This document shows positions 32,510 to 42,346 of a stretch of 64,000 nt of DNA, piece by piece (position 1 is the first letter of the stretch; the number at the start of each line of letters is the position of its first letter). The position numbers were made by a program, and so were the translations under genes. The notes below the pieces were generated by a model. The model saw only the letters and a program-made list of their open reading frames with translations, had not been told where the DNA came from and ran no database searches. The stretch covers positions 372,001 through 436,000 of the forward strand of contig CAWASG010000001.1 of assembly GCA_963784615.1 (NCBI GenBank), read 5' to 3'. This stretch comes from UBA11403 sp963784615 (GTDB taxonomy: Bacteria > Pseudomonadota > Gammaproteobacteria > Legionellales > Legionellaceae).

Positions 32510-33895
32510 TCAATGTATTCCCGCCATGCTTTTTTTACGAACCAGGCTATCATCTTCACCAACATCGGATAACTCATCTGCATCGGGTACTTTGAGTGCA
32601 AAGAAGGGTCCAATTGTATTTCTGGCATTTCGCGCTGCAGTCAATGTGTGTGATAGATTGGCTGGGGTATACTGTTTTTTATTTTCACTTGTTTCAATTG
32701 AAATGATATTTCCATAACGTCGACTCACACTTTTATGCACGCTTTCACCTTGAGCGGTTTGCAAAATCGGTCGACGATATTGAGCGCCCAATGAAACATC
32801 ATGCCAAGTCAATGGTGCGTCATTGGTTACTTTCGCATTAAAACTATCATGTTGAACACCCAGATAGCCTAGACTATCCGTTGAATTTTCAGAAATAGAA
32901 GAAACGCCTGGATCAACTCCATATTGGGTTAAAGTGTCTTTATCAATGACTAAGCCACTTTTAAATGCCTCTTTTATCATCCAGCGTAATGCAATATTTG
33001 ACAGATGACGATCCGCATAACCGCCTCCCACATCTGAATGAACCCCTGCAAACCACATTTGTAACGAATCAGTAGCGGATGCGGGTACCCACAGTTCAGG
33101 TTTAAAAGCAGGGCGCCGTTCATCAATCGCCAGTGCATGACGCGCACTTTTTACAACGGATGTTAATTTAGAGTCTTCATGAACCGATTCTGTAACGAGC
33201 CCGCGAACTGTATCAAACAAGCCCAAAAAGCGGACCAAGCCTTGGCATTCTTGTTCTGTATAACAATAACGATTTCTAAACGATCGGGCAGCCGCATTAG
33301 TGTCGGGATGCTGATGACGATCGAACGTTGAAAAACCCTCTTCAATCAAGTGCTCGATTACATTTCGAATATGAGTTTCATTTTCTTTTGCATTTAACGA
33401 AGGTATTTTAAGTTTATCAACTTGAATTAAACCAATATGCCGTATAAGCGTAATGAGCAGTCTAATTGTATAGGCGCCTCGACTAAACCCAAACAAGTAA
33501 ACTTGATCATCGTCGCTTTTTTTGTAATTTAAAGCCAACAAAGCATAAGCTTGAGCGACATTTTCAATAATCCCACTAGCCACCGTTGCTTCACGAATCT
33601 CTTTAAAAAATTTGTTATAAACCACTCCCATATTTTTTATAACATTCCAACTCCATCCTTGCACTTGACCTTGAGCATTCAGCGTTGGCGAACCTAATCC
33701 ACGATCATAAAAAACAAATCTTGTTTTATCTAATGTATATGCACTTAGATCCCAACCTGTATCGGTTGTTTTAGATGTTACTGGTTTTTTTCCATTTCCT
33801 AACATCTTCTTTAGAGTGTCAATATTGGTTGGTGGTGCTCCATTTTCAGGAGAGTTTGACGTGCCATCACACAAAATAATGATTTCCTTTCCCAT
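32510..33895 (-). CDS. DUF2235 alpha/beta-hydrolase
   Basis: 461 residues. The DUF2235 domain covers most of the protein: LCDGTSNSPEN near the start, the nucleophile elbow GFSRGAYTIR (Ser in G-x-S-x-G, about residue 137), and AGVHSDVGGGYAD with the acid residue. DUF2235 proteins include Tle1-type phospholipase effectors of type VI systems and secreted lipases. No signal peptide and no secretion genes adjacent, so the destination is unknown; in this type of organism a translocated effector is possible but unproven. Single gene. Confidence 0.85.
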   Translation of the reverse strand: MGKEIIILCDGTSNSPENGAPPTNIDTLKKMLGNGKKPVTSKTTDTGWDLSAYTLDKTRFVFYDRGLGSPTLNAQGQVQGWSWNVIKNMGVVYNKFFKEIREATVASGIIENVAQAYALLALNYKKSDDDQVYLFGFSRGAYTIRLLITLIRHIGLIQVDKLKIPSLNAKENETHIRNVIEHLIEEGFSTFDRHQHPDTNAAARSFRNRYCYTEQECQGLVRFLGLFDTVRGLVTESVHEDSKLTSVVKSARHALAIDERRPAFKPELWVPASATDSLQMWFAGVHSDVGGGYADRHLSNIALRWMIKEAFKSGLVIDKDTLTQYGVDPGVSSISENSTDSLGYLGVQHDSFNAKVTNDAPLTWHDVSLGAQYRRPILQTAQGESVHKSVSRRYGNIISIETSENKKQYTPANLSHTLTAARNARNTIGPFFALKVPDADELSDVGEDDSLVRKKSMAGIH

Positions 33896-34119
33896 AATTT
33901 ATCCTTAAAAAATGATTGAAATCGGTGACTCGCTGATCAATTTTTTAAATTTGACCAATAAGGTCGAGAATAGAAAACTTGATCACCGAGTGTTTGGTTG
34001 GTCTTTATAACCATATTACGTGCTGCGGCTTGAGGTCAAGATATTGTGAAAATGAAGTGTCAATAGCCATTGGTTACCTTGATGTATTCGATTGGATCTT
34101 ATTATTATGTTAGGATTTG

Positions 34120-34190
34120 GTTGTACCGAAGGTACTGGTGTGCTCGCGACGCCGGATACAACATTGCACACATTGAGAGGTTCATTAGAA
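34120..34190. repeat. Dispersed repeat, family B4 (partial), in a gene-free stretch
   Basis: GTACCGAAGGTACTGGTG, then CGACGCC.GATACAACATTG and GGTTCATTAGAAG match the right half of the family B unit. It lies in the 318-bp gap (33896-34213) between divergent genes; the rest of that gap shows no gene. A partial inverted pair, CGGTGACTCGCTGATCA/TGATCACCGAG (33921-33990), is also present, of unknown meaning. Confidence 0.55.
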
Positions 34191-34213
34191 GCATTATAAT
34201 TAGGATTTTATCA

Positions 34214-34972
34214 ATGAAGGCTGCAAGGATGTGTATAGTGGATTTGCAAAAGCGATTTTTTCGTAAGCGCCGTTTTTTTTTCTGCATGTTGATTACATTA
34301 GTTGTTTCTCCATATTCAAACGCCGCCATACAGAGAGAGAGTCTGTGGTTAGGGTTTAGTAATCAGCAACATTTTTCTAAAAATAAAAAATGGGTTTATA
34401 TGCAACATGGACAATTGCGGATGATCAATTTGCCGCATCCAGTGAGGACGATAATCGTCGAAAACAACGTTGGATATACGCTGGATCCCACAAAACATAT
34501 TTGGTTTGGTCATTATTTTGCAGATAATAATATTAAATATAAGGAAAATATCGAGAATCGGTTATTGCAACAGTTTTCCTGGAAACTTCATGATGACCAA
34601 TATAGGAGGGTTCTATCAAGAACACGTCTGGAAGAGTTCGCCTTCACCAATCGTAAGCAAAACCTAATAGAGTTACGTCAGTTATGGGCCCATGAATATA
34701 TTCGCTTGCTTTATGGACATGTTAATCCACTAGTTTATGAAGAGGTCTTTTTTCACTTGAATAATCCGAAATATGCCAGTGAACATTTTCTAAGCCAAAA
34801 CCGTTTATTTTTAGGTGCTAATATTTATCTATCTAAGCATTCCTATTGGCGAATTGGTTATATGAATCAATATATATCGGGTAACCAAAGCAGAAAACCC
34901 GAAATGAATCATGTTTTAATCATGACTTACGTGTTTGGTGCTATTAACATCAGTTTACCATTTGACAGTTGA
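34214..34972 (+). CDS. DUF2490-like exported protein
   Basis: About 252 residues. ATG 34214 is chosen because it opens a hydrophobic export signal (FFFCMLITLVVSPYSNA) after a basic stretch; longer upstream frames pass through a dispersed repeat. The mature part resembles DUF2490 (LWLGFSNQQHFSKNKKW, RLEEFAF, RQLWAHEYIRL, and a C-terminal HVLIMTYVFG strand), a family of predicted beta-barrel or periplasmic proteins of unknown function. ISx copy 2 starts 37 bp after its stop. Confidence 0.65.
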   Translation: MKAARMCIVDLQKRFFRKRRFFFCMLITLVVSPYSNAAIQRESLWLGFSNQQHFSKNKKWVYMQHGQLRMINLPHPVRTIIVENNVGYTLDPTKHIWFGHYFADNNIKYKENIENRLLQQFSWKLHDDQYRRVLSRTRLEEFAFTNRKQNLIELRQLWAHEYIRLLYGHVNPLVYEEVFFHLNNPKYASEHFLSQNRLFLGANIYLSKHSYWRIGYMNQYISGNQSRKPEMNHVLIMTYVFGAINISLPFDS

Positions 34973-35181
34973 TTGCGATGGTGAATAGTTATACTTGGTC
35001 TAAACTATATGTAATGTCTCGAAAAATATAGTTCTTAACTGAAGAATTTATCTCGCACTATCTTGATCACAAGCCTAATCACTACTATCAAAAACAATGA
35101 GATAAAAAATTAATTATGATTAGTGACTGATCAACATGTATCATTGAGTCTCTTACAAAACAAGAAAACAAGAGATCAGTC

Positions 35182-35721
35182 ATGGCATATATTTTCGCAG
35201 ATATTTTATCATTAGTACAGTACATTCATATCCAAAAGCATGAACCTGAAAAATTGGACTTAAAAAATTGTCTATGTTGCGGTAAATCACACCCTTGGCG
35301 ACATGGTGGGTATTCTCGTGAAGCGGATCGCATTAACCCTTCAAGCACCTCACTAAATCCAGTGTTTATTCAGCGATACTATTGCCCCTGTTGCCACAAA
35401 ACATGTTCAGTCCTGCCGGAATGCATTCCACCGCGTAGATGGTATTTGTGGGAGATGCAACAGGTCATTTTTTTATTGTACCTTTCTGGCATGAGTGCTT
35501 ACGCTATATCAAAAACGATGCAGCCCTCACGCCAGACCATCAAGCGTTGGCTGCTGCGTTTTACGAAGCAGTTTCGTTTTCATAAAGATGCCTTATGTAC
35601 CTATTTTTGCGCACTGGGCAGATCCATAAATATGAAAGACTTTTGGAAAATGACTCTTCAGAGAATGAGCCTGAGTGCAGCGATGCGCCTTTGCCATGTT
35701 ACCGGAGTTGTTATCCCATGA
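35182..35721 (+). CDS. ISx zinc-ribbon/HTH protein, copy 2
   Basis: 179 residues, homologous to the copy 1 protein with about 20 substitutions (for example YYCPCCHKTC, MQPSRQTIKRWL). All zinc-ribbon cysteines are kept. The substitutions concentrate in the C-terminal third, while the downstream transposase is nearly unchanged, so this gene seems to evolve faster than its partners. Confidence 0.75.
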   Translation: MAYIFADILSLVQYIHIQKHEPEKLDLKNCLCCGKSHPWRHGGYSREADRINPSSTSLNPVFIQRYYCPCCHKTCSVLPECIPPRRWYLWEMQQVIFLLYLSGMSAYAISKTMQPSRQTIKRWLLRFTKQFRFHKDALCTYFCALGRSINMKDFWKMTLQRMSLSAAMRLCHVTGVVIP

Positions 35722-35847
35722 ACGCTTAATCAGTATAAGCATGAGTTGTGCCATGCTTGTACAAAATAAGCACCCCACACAGTTTGGTCGTTTCGGTGTC
35801 ATGATTTTACTGATTAACTTCACTCCCCATTAATAGCGGAGAGAAAA

Positions 35848-37200
35848 ATGAGTAAACCTTTACACCCGATGGCTTTGTTTCGCCTGATGGTTCTTGGTCC
35901 ATTAGCGAGCCGTGCTGAATTAAAGCGCGGTGAGGTTAAAAGTATTATCCGAAGTTTGGCTGCCGATCGTTACACTATTCCTGAGTCAAGACGAACGCAT
36001 ATCAGTGAAGAAACGATTGCGCGCTGGTACTACGATTGGAAGCGAGGAGGTATCGAAGCACTGAATCCCAAGCCGCGCGTAGACAAAGGAAGCACACAAC
36101 TTTCAGAAGCCGTACAAAGCAGAATTGTGACACTTAAAAAGGATAAGCCTTCACGCTCAATTAACACTATCATTGGCATGATTGAGCGCGAAGGATTAGT
36201 TGCTAAAGACACATTGGCTCGAGCTTCCGTTCATCGTTTTTTACAACAACAGCACCTGTCAAAACGCATTATACCCAACCAAGACACTATTGAGCGCCGA
36301 TCATTCGTGGCTGCCCATGCAGGAGATATCTGGCAAGGAGATGTACTCCATGGCCCACGGATTCAAACGCCATCTGGGATGCGAAAAACTTACTTGGTCT
36401 CGCTGATTGACGACTCGTCACGCCTTATTACACATAGTGCATTTTGTCTTGGAGAAACCGCTCTCGATATAGAGGGCGTGCTCAAATCCGCTGTATTGAA
36501 ACGAGGCGTACCGTATAAATTGATTATTGATAATGGTCCTGCATACCGCTCAGAGTCATTACAAACTATTTGTGCCCACTTAGAGATACGGCTTGTCTAC
36601 TGTCGCGCCAGAGAACCCGAGGGCAAAGGTAAGCTCGAGCGCTTTCATCGCACGTTTCGAGAACAATTTATCGATGAGCTTGATGTCGATAAAATTCGTG
36701 ATTTGGGTGATCTCAATGCTCGCCTTTGGGCCTGGATTGAGCATGTTTATCATATTCGTCTGCATGGTGGATTAGATAAGAAAACACCGCTTGATAGTTG
36801 GAGAGACGATCTGCTTCACGTGCGCCCTCTAACGCCTTATTTCGCCAATAAAATCGATGATATTTTCTACCATCGTACTGAGCGAGTTGTTCGCAAAGAT
36901 GGCACGATCAGTTGGGATGGCAAGATGTTTGAGGTGCATCACAACCTTGTCGGTGAGAAAGTGACGTTGGTATTTAATCCGCACACAAATATTGCGGTTC
37001 GGGTTGAAACAGCCTTCGGTGACAATTTGGGGGCCGCTGTTTTATTAGATTTAGACGCCAATCTTAATCGTAAGCGCCAACGACCACATGCAGCACCTTC
37101 GCCTGAAGGGATCCAGCGTGAGCACAATGTTGAATTGGTTTTTGAAGACTACGTCGAGTCCATTGGCACCTTTGCACAAACAACTGGAGAGGATAATTAA
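35848..37200 (+). CDS. ISx DDE transposase, copy 2
   Basis: 450 residues, with only a handful of substitutions from copies 1 and 3 (PKPRVDKGSTQLSEAVQ against PKPRIDKGSTQISETVQ). The D,D-35-E triad (Asp165, Asp228, Glu264) is intact, so it should be active. Many of the DNA differences are synonymous, which points to purifying selection. Confidence 0.9.
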   Translation: MSKPLHPMALFRLMVLGPLASRAELKRGEVKSIIRSLAADRYTIPESRRTHISEETIARWYYDWKRGGIEALNPKPRVDKGSTQLSEAVQSRIVTLKKDKPSRSINTIIGMIEREGLVAKDTLARASVHRFLQQQHLSKRIIPNQDTIERRSFVAAHAGDIWQGDVLHGPRIQTPSGMRKTYLVSLIDDSSRLITHSAFCLGETALDIEGVLKSAVLKRGVPYKLIIDNGPAYRSESLQTICAHLEIRLVYCRAREPEGKGKLERFHRTFREQFIDELDVDKIRDLGDLNARLWAWIEHVYHIRLHGGLDKKTPLDSWRDDLLHVRPLTPYFANKIDDIFYHRTERVVRKDGTISWDGKMFEVHHNLVGEKVTLVFNPHTNIAVRVETAFGDNLGAAVLLDLDANLNRKRQRPHAAPSPEGIQREHNVELVFEDYVESIGTFAQTTGEDN

Positions 37201-38001
37201 ATGTACCAATCATTTTTTGGTTTAACCCAAGCGCCCTTAGGAAAAAAAAGCATCCAGTTATGGGATAACGCTCAACTTGCCGGCCTTGCTCAACAGTTTA
37301 ATTGGCTTCTTCAATCACCTGGCGTTGGATTACTCACAGCAGAGCCTGGACTTGGGAAAACGGCCGCACTTCGACAACTAACCAGCACTTTAAACCCACA
37401 TCAATACAGCGTTTTCTACATAGCCGAGACAGATTTTGGTCGACTCGATTTTTATCGTCAAATGGCGCTGACACTTGGACTGACTTCTTCCTATCGCCGT
37501 GCTCAGTTGTGGCGCGATATTAAGGACTACATCATTCACTTGGCGACTCAAAAAAACATCATGCCAGTATTCATTATTGATGAAGCACAAAATCTTCCAT
37601 CTGAATTCTTTCGTGATTTTCCAGCTTTCCTCAATTTTGTCTTTGATTCCAAAGACTACATGACCGTTTGGTTGGTAGGCCACCCTGAGCTCGCTCGCGA
37701 GATAGGAAAACCCGCCAATGCTGCATTAGAATCGCGGATTCAAGCACGTTGTGAATTGAAGCCAATTCTTGAGCGCGATGCATTTAAGCAGCTTATTGAA
37801 CATGGTTTTTCTCAGGCTGGATGTACGCATCAGTTGTTGTCCGACTCAGCGCTTGAGTTGCTTCGAATGTCCTCAAAAGGTAATCCAAGACAAGCACATA
37901 AACTCATTGTTACATCACTGCGATTGGCTACCGATAAAAACATCAATCATCTACCAGATGACATCATCAGAGAGGCCATCGCTCTGTTGAAACAAATTTA
38001 A
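37201..38001 (+). CDS. ISx AAA+ ATPase, copy 2
   Basis: 266 residues, Walker A (AEPGLGKT) and Walker B (IIDEAQ) intact; a few conservative changes from copy 1 (LTLGLTSSYRR, DKNINHLP). It starts at the base after the transposase stop. A shortened hairpin (AGCCCCGAGG/CCTTGGGG with T6) follows at 38010-38040. Confidence 0.88.
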   Translation: MYQSFFGLTQAPLGKKSIQLWDNAQLAGLAQQFNWLLQSPGVGLLTAEPGLGKTAALRQLTSTLNPHQYSVFYIAETDFGRLDFYRQMALTLGLTSSYRRAQLWRDIKDYIIHLATQKNIMPVFIIDEAQNLPSEFFRDFPAFLNFVFDSKDYMTVWLVGHPELAREIGKPANAALESRIQARCELKPILERDAFKQLIEHGFSQAGCTHQLLSDSALELLRMSSKGNPRQAHKLIVTSLRLATDKNINHLPDDIIREAIALLKQI

Positions 38002-38141
38002 AAGTGAGAGAGCCCCGAGGTGCTTGCCTTGGGGTTTTTTGTCTCAGGTTAATTAAATCGGGACAAGGTATGTAAATTAGAGTGAGACGTTACACTATAC
38101 ATAAAGATGAAAAAAAATCCTCAACAATAAGGAAAGGGTTG

Positions 38142-39111
38142 ATGGCAACTTATCTTCTGTCTATTGATCAAGGGACGACCAGCACACGCGCAATCGTATT
38201 TAACCTTAAAACACAGCAAATCAGCCAACATCAAATTGAAATTCATCCTTGTTATCCTGAGGCTGGTTGGGTCGAGGAAAACCCTGAGGAAATTTGGCAG
38301 TCAACCTTAACGTGCTGTCGAGAAGCCATTCACAAAGCTAAGCTTACCGGACAAGACATTGCGGCTATTGGCATAGCCAACCAACGCGAAACAACGTTAA
38401 TCTGGGATCGTCAAACGGGCGAAACGATTTATCCGGCAATTATTTGGCAAGATCGGCGCACGGCAGGGCAGTGTCAACGTCTTATCTCCACAAAAAAAGT
38501 GGCCAACACCGTCTCCACCAAAACAGGATTGCGTCTTGATCCTTATTTTTCAGCAACGAAAATAGCCTGGATACTTGACCATGTGCCTGGAGTAAGAGAA
38601 AGAGCTGAACGTGGGGAGTTAGCCTTTGGTACGGTTGATACCTTTTTACTTTGGCGTTTAACCGGCGGACAACAGCATGCGACGGATATTACCAATGCCT
38701 CGCGTACATTACTGTTCAATATTCAGACGATGCAATGGGATGACGAACTGCTCAGCATATTCAATATTCCGCACGCGTTGCTCCCTGAGATCCTTGATAA
38801 TTGTGTTGATTTTGGTAGAACTGTAAAGTCATTGTTTGGAGTGGAAATTCCTATCACCGGTATGGCCGGAGATCAACAAGCTGCAAGCATCGGTCAGCGT
38901 TGTTTTGAACCTGGTATGGTAAAAAGTACTTATGGAACCGGTTGTTTTATGGTGTTGAATACTGGCGAGCAATTAGTGAGATCCAGTCATCAATTAATTA
39001 CAACCATTTTTGGATGAAATTCGTCAGCAATGCTGCTCGAATCAATATGTTGAGCCAGAGATGCCAGAAAAACAACGAGAGGCGTTGTATCTTGGGTGGC
39101 AACGGGCCGTG
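38142..39111 (+). pseudogene. glpK: Glycerol kinase pseudogene with large internal deletion
   Basis: ATG 38142 (ribosome site AAGGAAAGG) begins an excellent GlpK N-terminus: LSIDQGTTSTRAIVF, NQRETTLIWDR, IIWQDRRT, MAGDQQAASIGQRCF, KSTYGTGCFMV. At about residue 288 the frame hits a stop (39015-39017). Immediately after, in another frame, comes what looks like the extreme GlpK C-terminus (FLDEIRQQ, then PEKQREALYLGWQRAV). Roughly 170 residues between are gone, so the enzyme is dead. ISx copy 2 also sits in its promoter region. Intact GlpK phosphorylates glycerol and is about 500 residues. Confidence 0.85.
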
Positions 39112-39117
39112 AGCATG

Positions 39118-39165
39118 ATAAGCGGAGCTCACTGCCCTTGCCCGAGTAGTTGCAGTTCGTTTTTT
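39118..39165. repeat. Family E repeat fragment after glpK remnant
   Basis: GCCCTTGCCCGAGTAGTTGC matches GCCCGTGCCCGAGTAGTTAC at 32487-32506. Only one arm is present. It overlaps the tail of the glpK remnant and is followed by 30 bp before the recQ stop. Confidence 0.45.
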
Positions 39166-39195
39166 TAGTCAATGTACTAGTTGTTTCAAGTAACA

Positions 39196-41010
39196 TTACA
39201 CCAGCGCCTCTAAAAACCGTTGCCCGTATTGAGTGAGTTTGTGTTGACCCACGCCCGAAACATCAAGCATCTGGTCTAAGGTAGTGGGTTTAACACGAAT
39301 CATATCTCGCAGCGTTGCGTCACTGAACACCATGAAGGGTGGTTTGCTTTCCTCTTGGGCGATTTCTCGGCGTAAAGCTCTGAGTGTTTCAAACAGGGGG
39401 CTTGAAGTTGTATCAGACGGTGTGCGCCCTTTCTTCTTTTTAGTCCGCGGCTCATTGTCTTCGACATGCACTTGAACGGTTAAAGCAATCTGTTCTTCCC
39501 CGCGTAAAACGGGCACAGCTTTTGGGGTGAGCCGTAACACATTATACTTTTCTACATCTTGAAAACAATATTCTCGATGAATGAGCTGCCAGGCTAAATG
39601 CTTCCAATAGGAACTTGATTTGTCTTTGCCTATGCCATAAGTGCTTAATTTTTGATGACCAAACTGGGTTATTTTTTCCGCAGCACTGCCTCGTAACACA
39701 TCGATGACATGATTCAATCCAAAGCTTTGCTTCAGACGATATATACAGGATAACAGTTTTTGTGCATCGACCGTTGCATCTGTTGTAGTGGGTGGGTTAT
39801 CGCAGATATCGCAATATTGACAGGTGTCATCGAATGCCTCATCAAAATAGCGTAGCAAAATTTGACGGCGACAATGGGTTGCTTCAGCAAAGGCCAGCAT
39901 TTGCTGCAGCTTGTGTTGCTCGATACGTTGCTGATCCAAAGAAGGTAGCATGGTAATCCAACTTCTCAAGCGTGCGCTGTCTGCAGGTGAATATAACAGC
40001 AATGCTTTGGCGGGCAGACCATCTCGACCAGCGCGGCCCGTTTCTTGATAATAGCTTTCAATGGTTTTAGGGACATCATGATGAATGACAAACCGCACGT
40101 TTGGCTTGTCGATTCCCATACCAAATGCAATGGTTGCGACGACAATGTCAATTTCATCATAGCGGAATAAGGTTTGTACTTCGCGTCTTTCCTGATGAGA
40201 CAGGCCGGCATGATAGCCACGCGCTTTATGCCCGAGGGCTTGTAATTTTTCAGCGATGGTTTCAACACCTGCACGGGTTCCGCAATAAATGATACCGGAT
40301 TTTTGTTGTATATCTTGTAAATACTGGTCGATTTGTTTAATTGCATTGGCTTTCGGCAATACTTGATAGTGGATGTTAGGACGGTTAAACGAGGCAACAT
40401 ATTCTTTTGGCCGGTAATGAAGCCTGGTTATAATGTCTTTTTGTGTTTGCCTGTCTGCAGTCGCTGTCAAGGCGATAATAGGTACATCTGGAAAATGAGA
40501 CTTTAATTGCCCAAGTGCTGCATACTCAGGTCGAAAGTCATGGCCCCATTGTGATACGCAATGGGCTTCGTCAATGGCAAATAGGGCGAGATCGCAGGTA
40601 CTCAGTCTTTCAAGAAATGACGGTGTAAGGAGTCGCTCTGGGGCAATATAGAGAATATCCAGTTCATTATCATGAAGTTTAGCAAGGGTTGTGCGTGCGT
40701 CCAGGCTGCCTTGTGATGAATTGTAATAAGCCGCTCGAATGCCGCATGATTTGAGTGCGGCGACTTGATCTTCCATCAATGCAATCAGTGGTGATACAAC
40801 AATGCCAATGCCGTGGCGAATGAGCGAGGGAATTTGGTAGCAGAGCGATTTACCACCGCCTGTTGGCATTAATACCAATAAGTCTTGGCCATCAATGAGA
40901 TCTTGAATAATCTCACCCTGGGGATGGCGAAAGGCATCAAACCCATAATATTGTTTTAAAATAGTGAGAGAATGAGTTTCTGTCGGATTGACTTGCAGAG
41001 TAGCGTCCAT
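39196..41010 (-). CDS. recQ: ATP-dependent DNA helicase RecQ
   Basis: About 604 residues with the standard RecQ order: helicase motifs (LVLMPTGGGKSLCYQIP Walker A, FAIDEAHCVSQWGHDFRPEY motif II, IAFGMGIDKPNVRFVIH, QETGRAGRDG motif VI), zinc-binding RecQ-Ct domain (CRRQILLRYFDE, CQYCDICDNPP), and an HRDC domain at the C-terminus. It unwinds DNA in recombination and repair. ATG 41010 (MDATLQV) is preferred to 41046, because the longer start adds residues not expected and lacks a ribosome site. Divergent from the acyl-CoA dehydrogenase gene, 59 bp apart. Confidence 0.95.
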   Translation of the reverse strand: MDATLQVNPTETHSLTILKQYYGFDAFRHPQGEIIQDLIDGQDLLVLMPTGGGKSLCYQIPSLIRHGIGIVVSPLIALMEDQVAALKSCGIRAAYYNSSQGSLDARTTLAKLHDNELDILYIAPERLLTPSFLERLSTCDLALFAIDEAHCVSQWGHDFRPEYAALGQLKSHFPDVPIIALTATADRQTQKDIITRLHYRPKEYVASFNRPNIHYQVLPKANAIKQIDQYLQDIQQKSGIIYCGTRAGVETIAEKLQALGHKARGYHAGLSHQERREVQTLFRYDEIDIVVATIAFGMGIDKPNVRFVIHHDVPKTIESYYQETGRAGRDGLPAKALLLYSPADSARLRSWITMLPSLDQQRIEQHKLQQMLAFAEATHCRRQILLRYFDEAFDDTCQYCDICDNPPTTTDATVDAQKLLSCIYRLKQSFGLNHVIDVLRGSAAEKITQFGHQKLSTYGIGKDKSSSYWKHLAWQLIHREYCFQDVEKYNVLRLTPKAVPVLRGEEQIALTVQVHVEDNEPRTKKKKGRTPSDTTSSPLFETLRALRREIAQEESKPPFMVFSDATLRDMIRVKPTTLDQMLDVSGVGQHKLTQYGQRFLEALV

Positions 41011-41069
41011 GTGGTTATTCTTTTTATTAAAACATGAAGTCGGCATGGTATCACATCTAAGGAAAGAAC

Positions 41070-42224
41070 ATGAATTTCGATTTATCAGAAGAACACACTG
41101 CTTTTCAAAATATGGCTGCTGATTTTTCCCGGGACAAACTAGCCCCTTTTGCGGCTCAATGGGATGAGGATTCCTATTTCCCTATCGATGTGCTGCGCGA
41201 AGCAGCACAATTGGGGATGGCGGGGCTGGTTGCACGCGAAGATATCGGTGGTAGCCAGTTAACTCGGTTCGATGCCGCCCTGATTTTCGAGCAACTGGCT
41301 GTCGGGTGTATCAGCACAAGCGCTTATTTGTCTATCCATAATATGGTCACGTCTTTAGTCGACAAGTACGGTTCCGAATCGCTGCGTTTGACGTATGGCA
41401 AACGTTTAACGTCAATGGAACTGATGTCGAGCTATTGTTTAACGGAGCCTAATTCAGGCTCGGATGCAGCGGCGTTGCAAACGCGCGCAACCCTTCAGGG
41501 CGATCATTATGTTTTAAATGGATCGAAAGCTTTTATTTCCGGTGCTACGAACAGCGACGTCTATTTATGTATGGTGAGAACAGGCGATAACTCACATCGC
41601 GGCGTGAGTTGCCTGTTGATTGAAAAAAATACTCCAGGTTTAACCTTTGGAAAATTAGAGAAAAAGATGGGTTGGAAAAGCCAGCCAACGGCAACGGTTT
41701 TCTTTGAGAATTGTCGGGTTCCGGTTGAAAATCTTGTTGGTAAAGAAGGCGAGGGTTTTAAAATCGCGCTGAATGCATTAAACGGCGGGAGAATTAATAT
41801 TGCGGCGTGCTCTCTGGGGGGCGCTATGGCATGTTTGCGTTTAACGCAAGCTTACCTTCATGAGCGCAAACAGTTTGGACAATCGCTCAGTGCACTGCAG
41901 GCGTTACGATTTTATTTCGCAGACATGCTCACACAGTTTGATGCCGCACGTTTATTGGTATATCGTGCTGCTAATGCACTGGATAAAGACGATACAAAAG
42001 CACCGATGTATTGTGCTATGGCAAAACGGTATGCAACGGATATTGCGTTTCAGATATCCGATAAAGCGATGCAATTGCATGGAGGCTATGGCTATTTACG
42101 GGATTATCACGTTGAGCGAATCTTCCGCGATTTAAGAGTGCATCAAATTTTGGAAGGAACCAACGAAATTATGCGAGAAATTATTGCTAAATCAACCCTG
42201 GATCAGGAATTTATGATTGAATAA
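41070..42224 (+). CDS. Acyl-CoA dehydrogenase (isobutyryl-CoA dehydrogenase-like)
   Basis: 384 residues, complete ACAD fold: YCLTEPNSGSDAAALQTRA and FISGATNSDVYLCMVRTG FAD-contact region, then ERKQFGQSLSALQALRF, and the C-terminal MQLHGGYGYLRDYHVERIFRDLRVHQILEGTNEIMR. The catalytic base should be the Glu of EGTNE. It heads a cluster with an enoyl-CoA hydratase and a 3-hydroxyisobutyryl-CoA hydrolase, which is the valine degradation order, so isobutyryl-CoA is the likely substrate. Electrons would pass through ETF to ETF-QO (12178-13806). Confidence 0.9.
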   Translation: MNFDLSEEHTAFQNMAADFSRDKLAPFAAQWDEDSYFPIDVLREAAQLGMAGLVAREDIGGSQLTRFDAALIFEQLAVGCISTSAYLSIHNMVTSLVDKYGSESLRLTYGKRLTSMELMSSYCLTEPNSGSDAAALQTRATLQGDHYVLNGSKAFISGATNSDVYLCMVRTGDNSHRGVSCLLIEKNTPGLTFGKLEKKMGWKSQPTATVFFENCRVPVENLVGKEGEGFKIALNALNGGRINIAACSLGGAMACLRLTQAYLHERKQFGQSLSALQALRFYFADMLTQFDAARLLVYRAANALDKDDTKAPMYCAMAKRYATDIAFQISDKAMQLHGGYGYLRDYHVERIFRDLRVHQILEGTNEIMREIIAKSTLDQEFMIE

Positions 42225-42243
42225 TGGAATGTTGAGATGTGCC

Positions 42244-42326
42244 GTAGGTTGGGTTGAGGCTGGTAAGCCGAAGCCCAACAGAATGGTTTTGTCGGGCTTC
42301 GGCTTACCAGCCTCAACCCAACCTAC
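42244..42326. repeat. Dispersed palindromic repeat, family A3
   Basis: A near-perfect hairpin, GTAGGTTGGG to CCCAACCTAC, with the inner arm GGCTGGTAAGCCGAAGCCC (a subtype different from A1/A2, which have GCGAGAGCGAAG). It lies between the acyl-CoA dehydrogenase and enoyl-CoA hydratase genes, 8 bp before the latter's ribosome site. Confidence 0.8.
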
Positions 42327-42346
42327 ATGTAAATAAGGAGTTCACG

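Larger units (their letters stand above)
35010..38094 (+). mobile_element. ISx copy 2 (3085 bp, diverged)
   Basis: The same three-gene element with tips TGTAATGTCTCG and (inward) TGTAACGTCTCA, flanked by 5-bp duplication CTATA (35005-35009 and 38095-38099). It differs from copies 1 and 3 by scattered base changes, loss of the 17-bp left-end palindrome and a weaker right-end hairpin. All three ORFs remain intact. It lies between the DUF2490 gene and the glycerol-kinase remnant, 47 bp before the latter's start codon. Confidence 0.92.

Noticed and set aside
34070..34213. N-terminal extension of the DUF2490-like protein
   Set aside because: It passes through a family B repeat and would bury the signal peptide; ATG 34214 is more sensible.
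42254..42346. Longer start for the enoyl-CoA hydratase
   Set aside because: The added residues are translated from the family A3 hairpin; a perfect AAGGAG marks ATG 42347.
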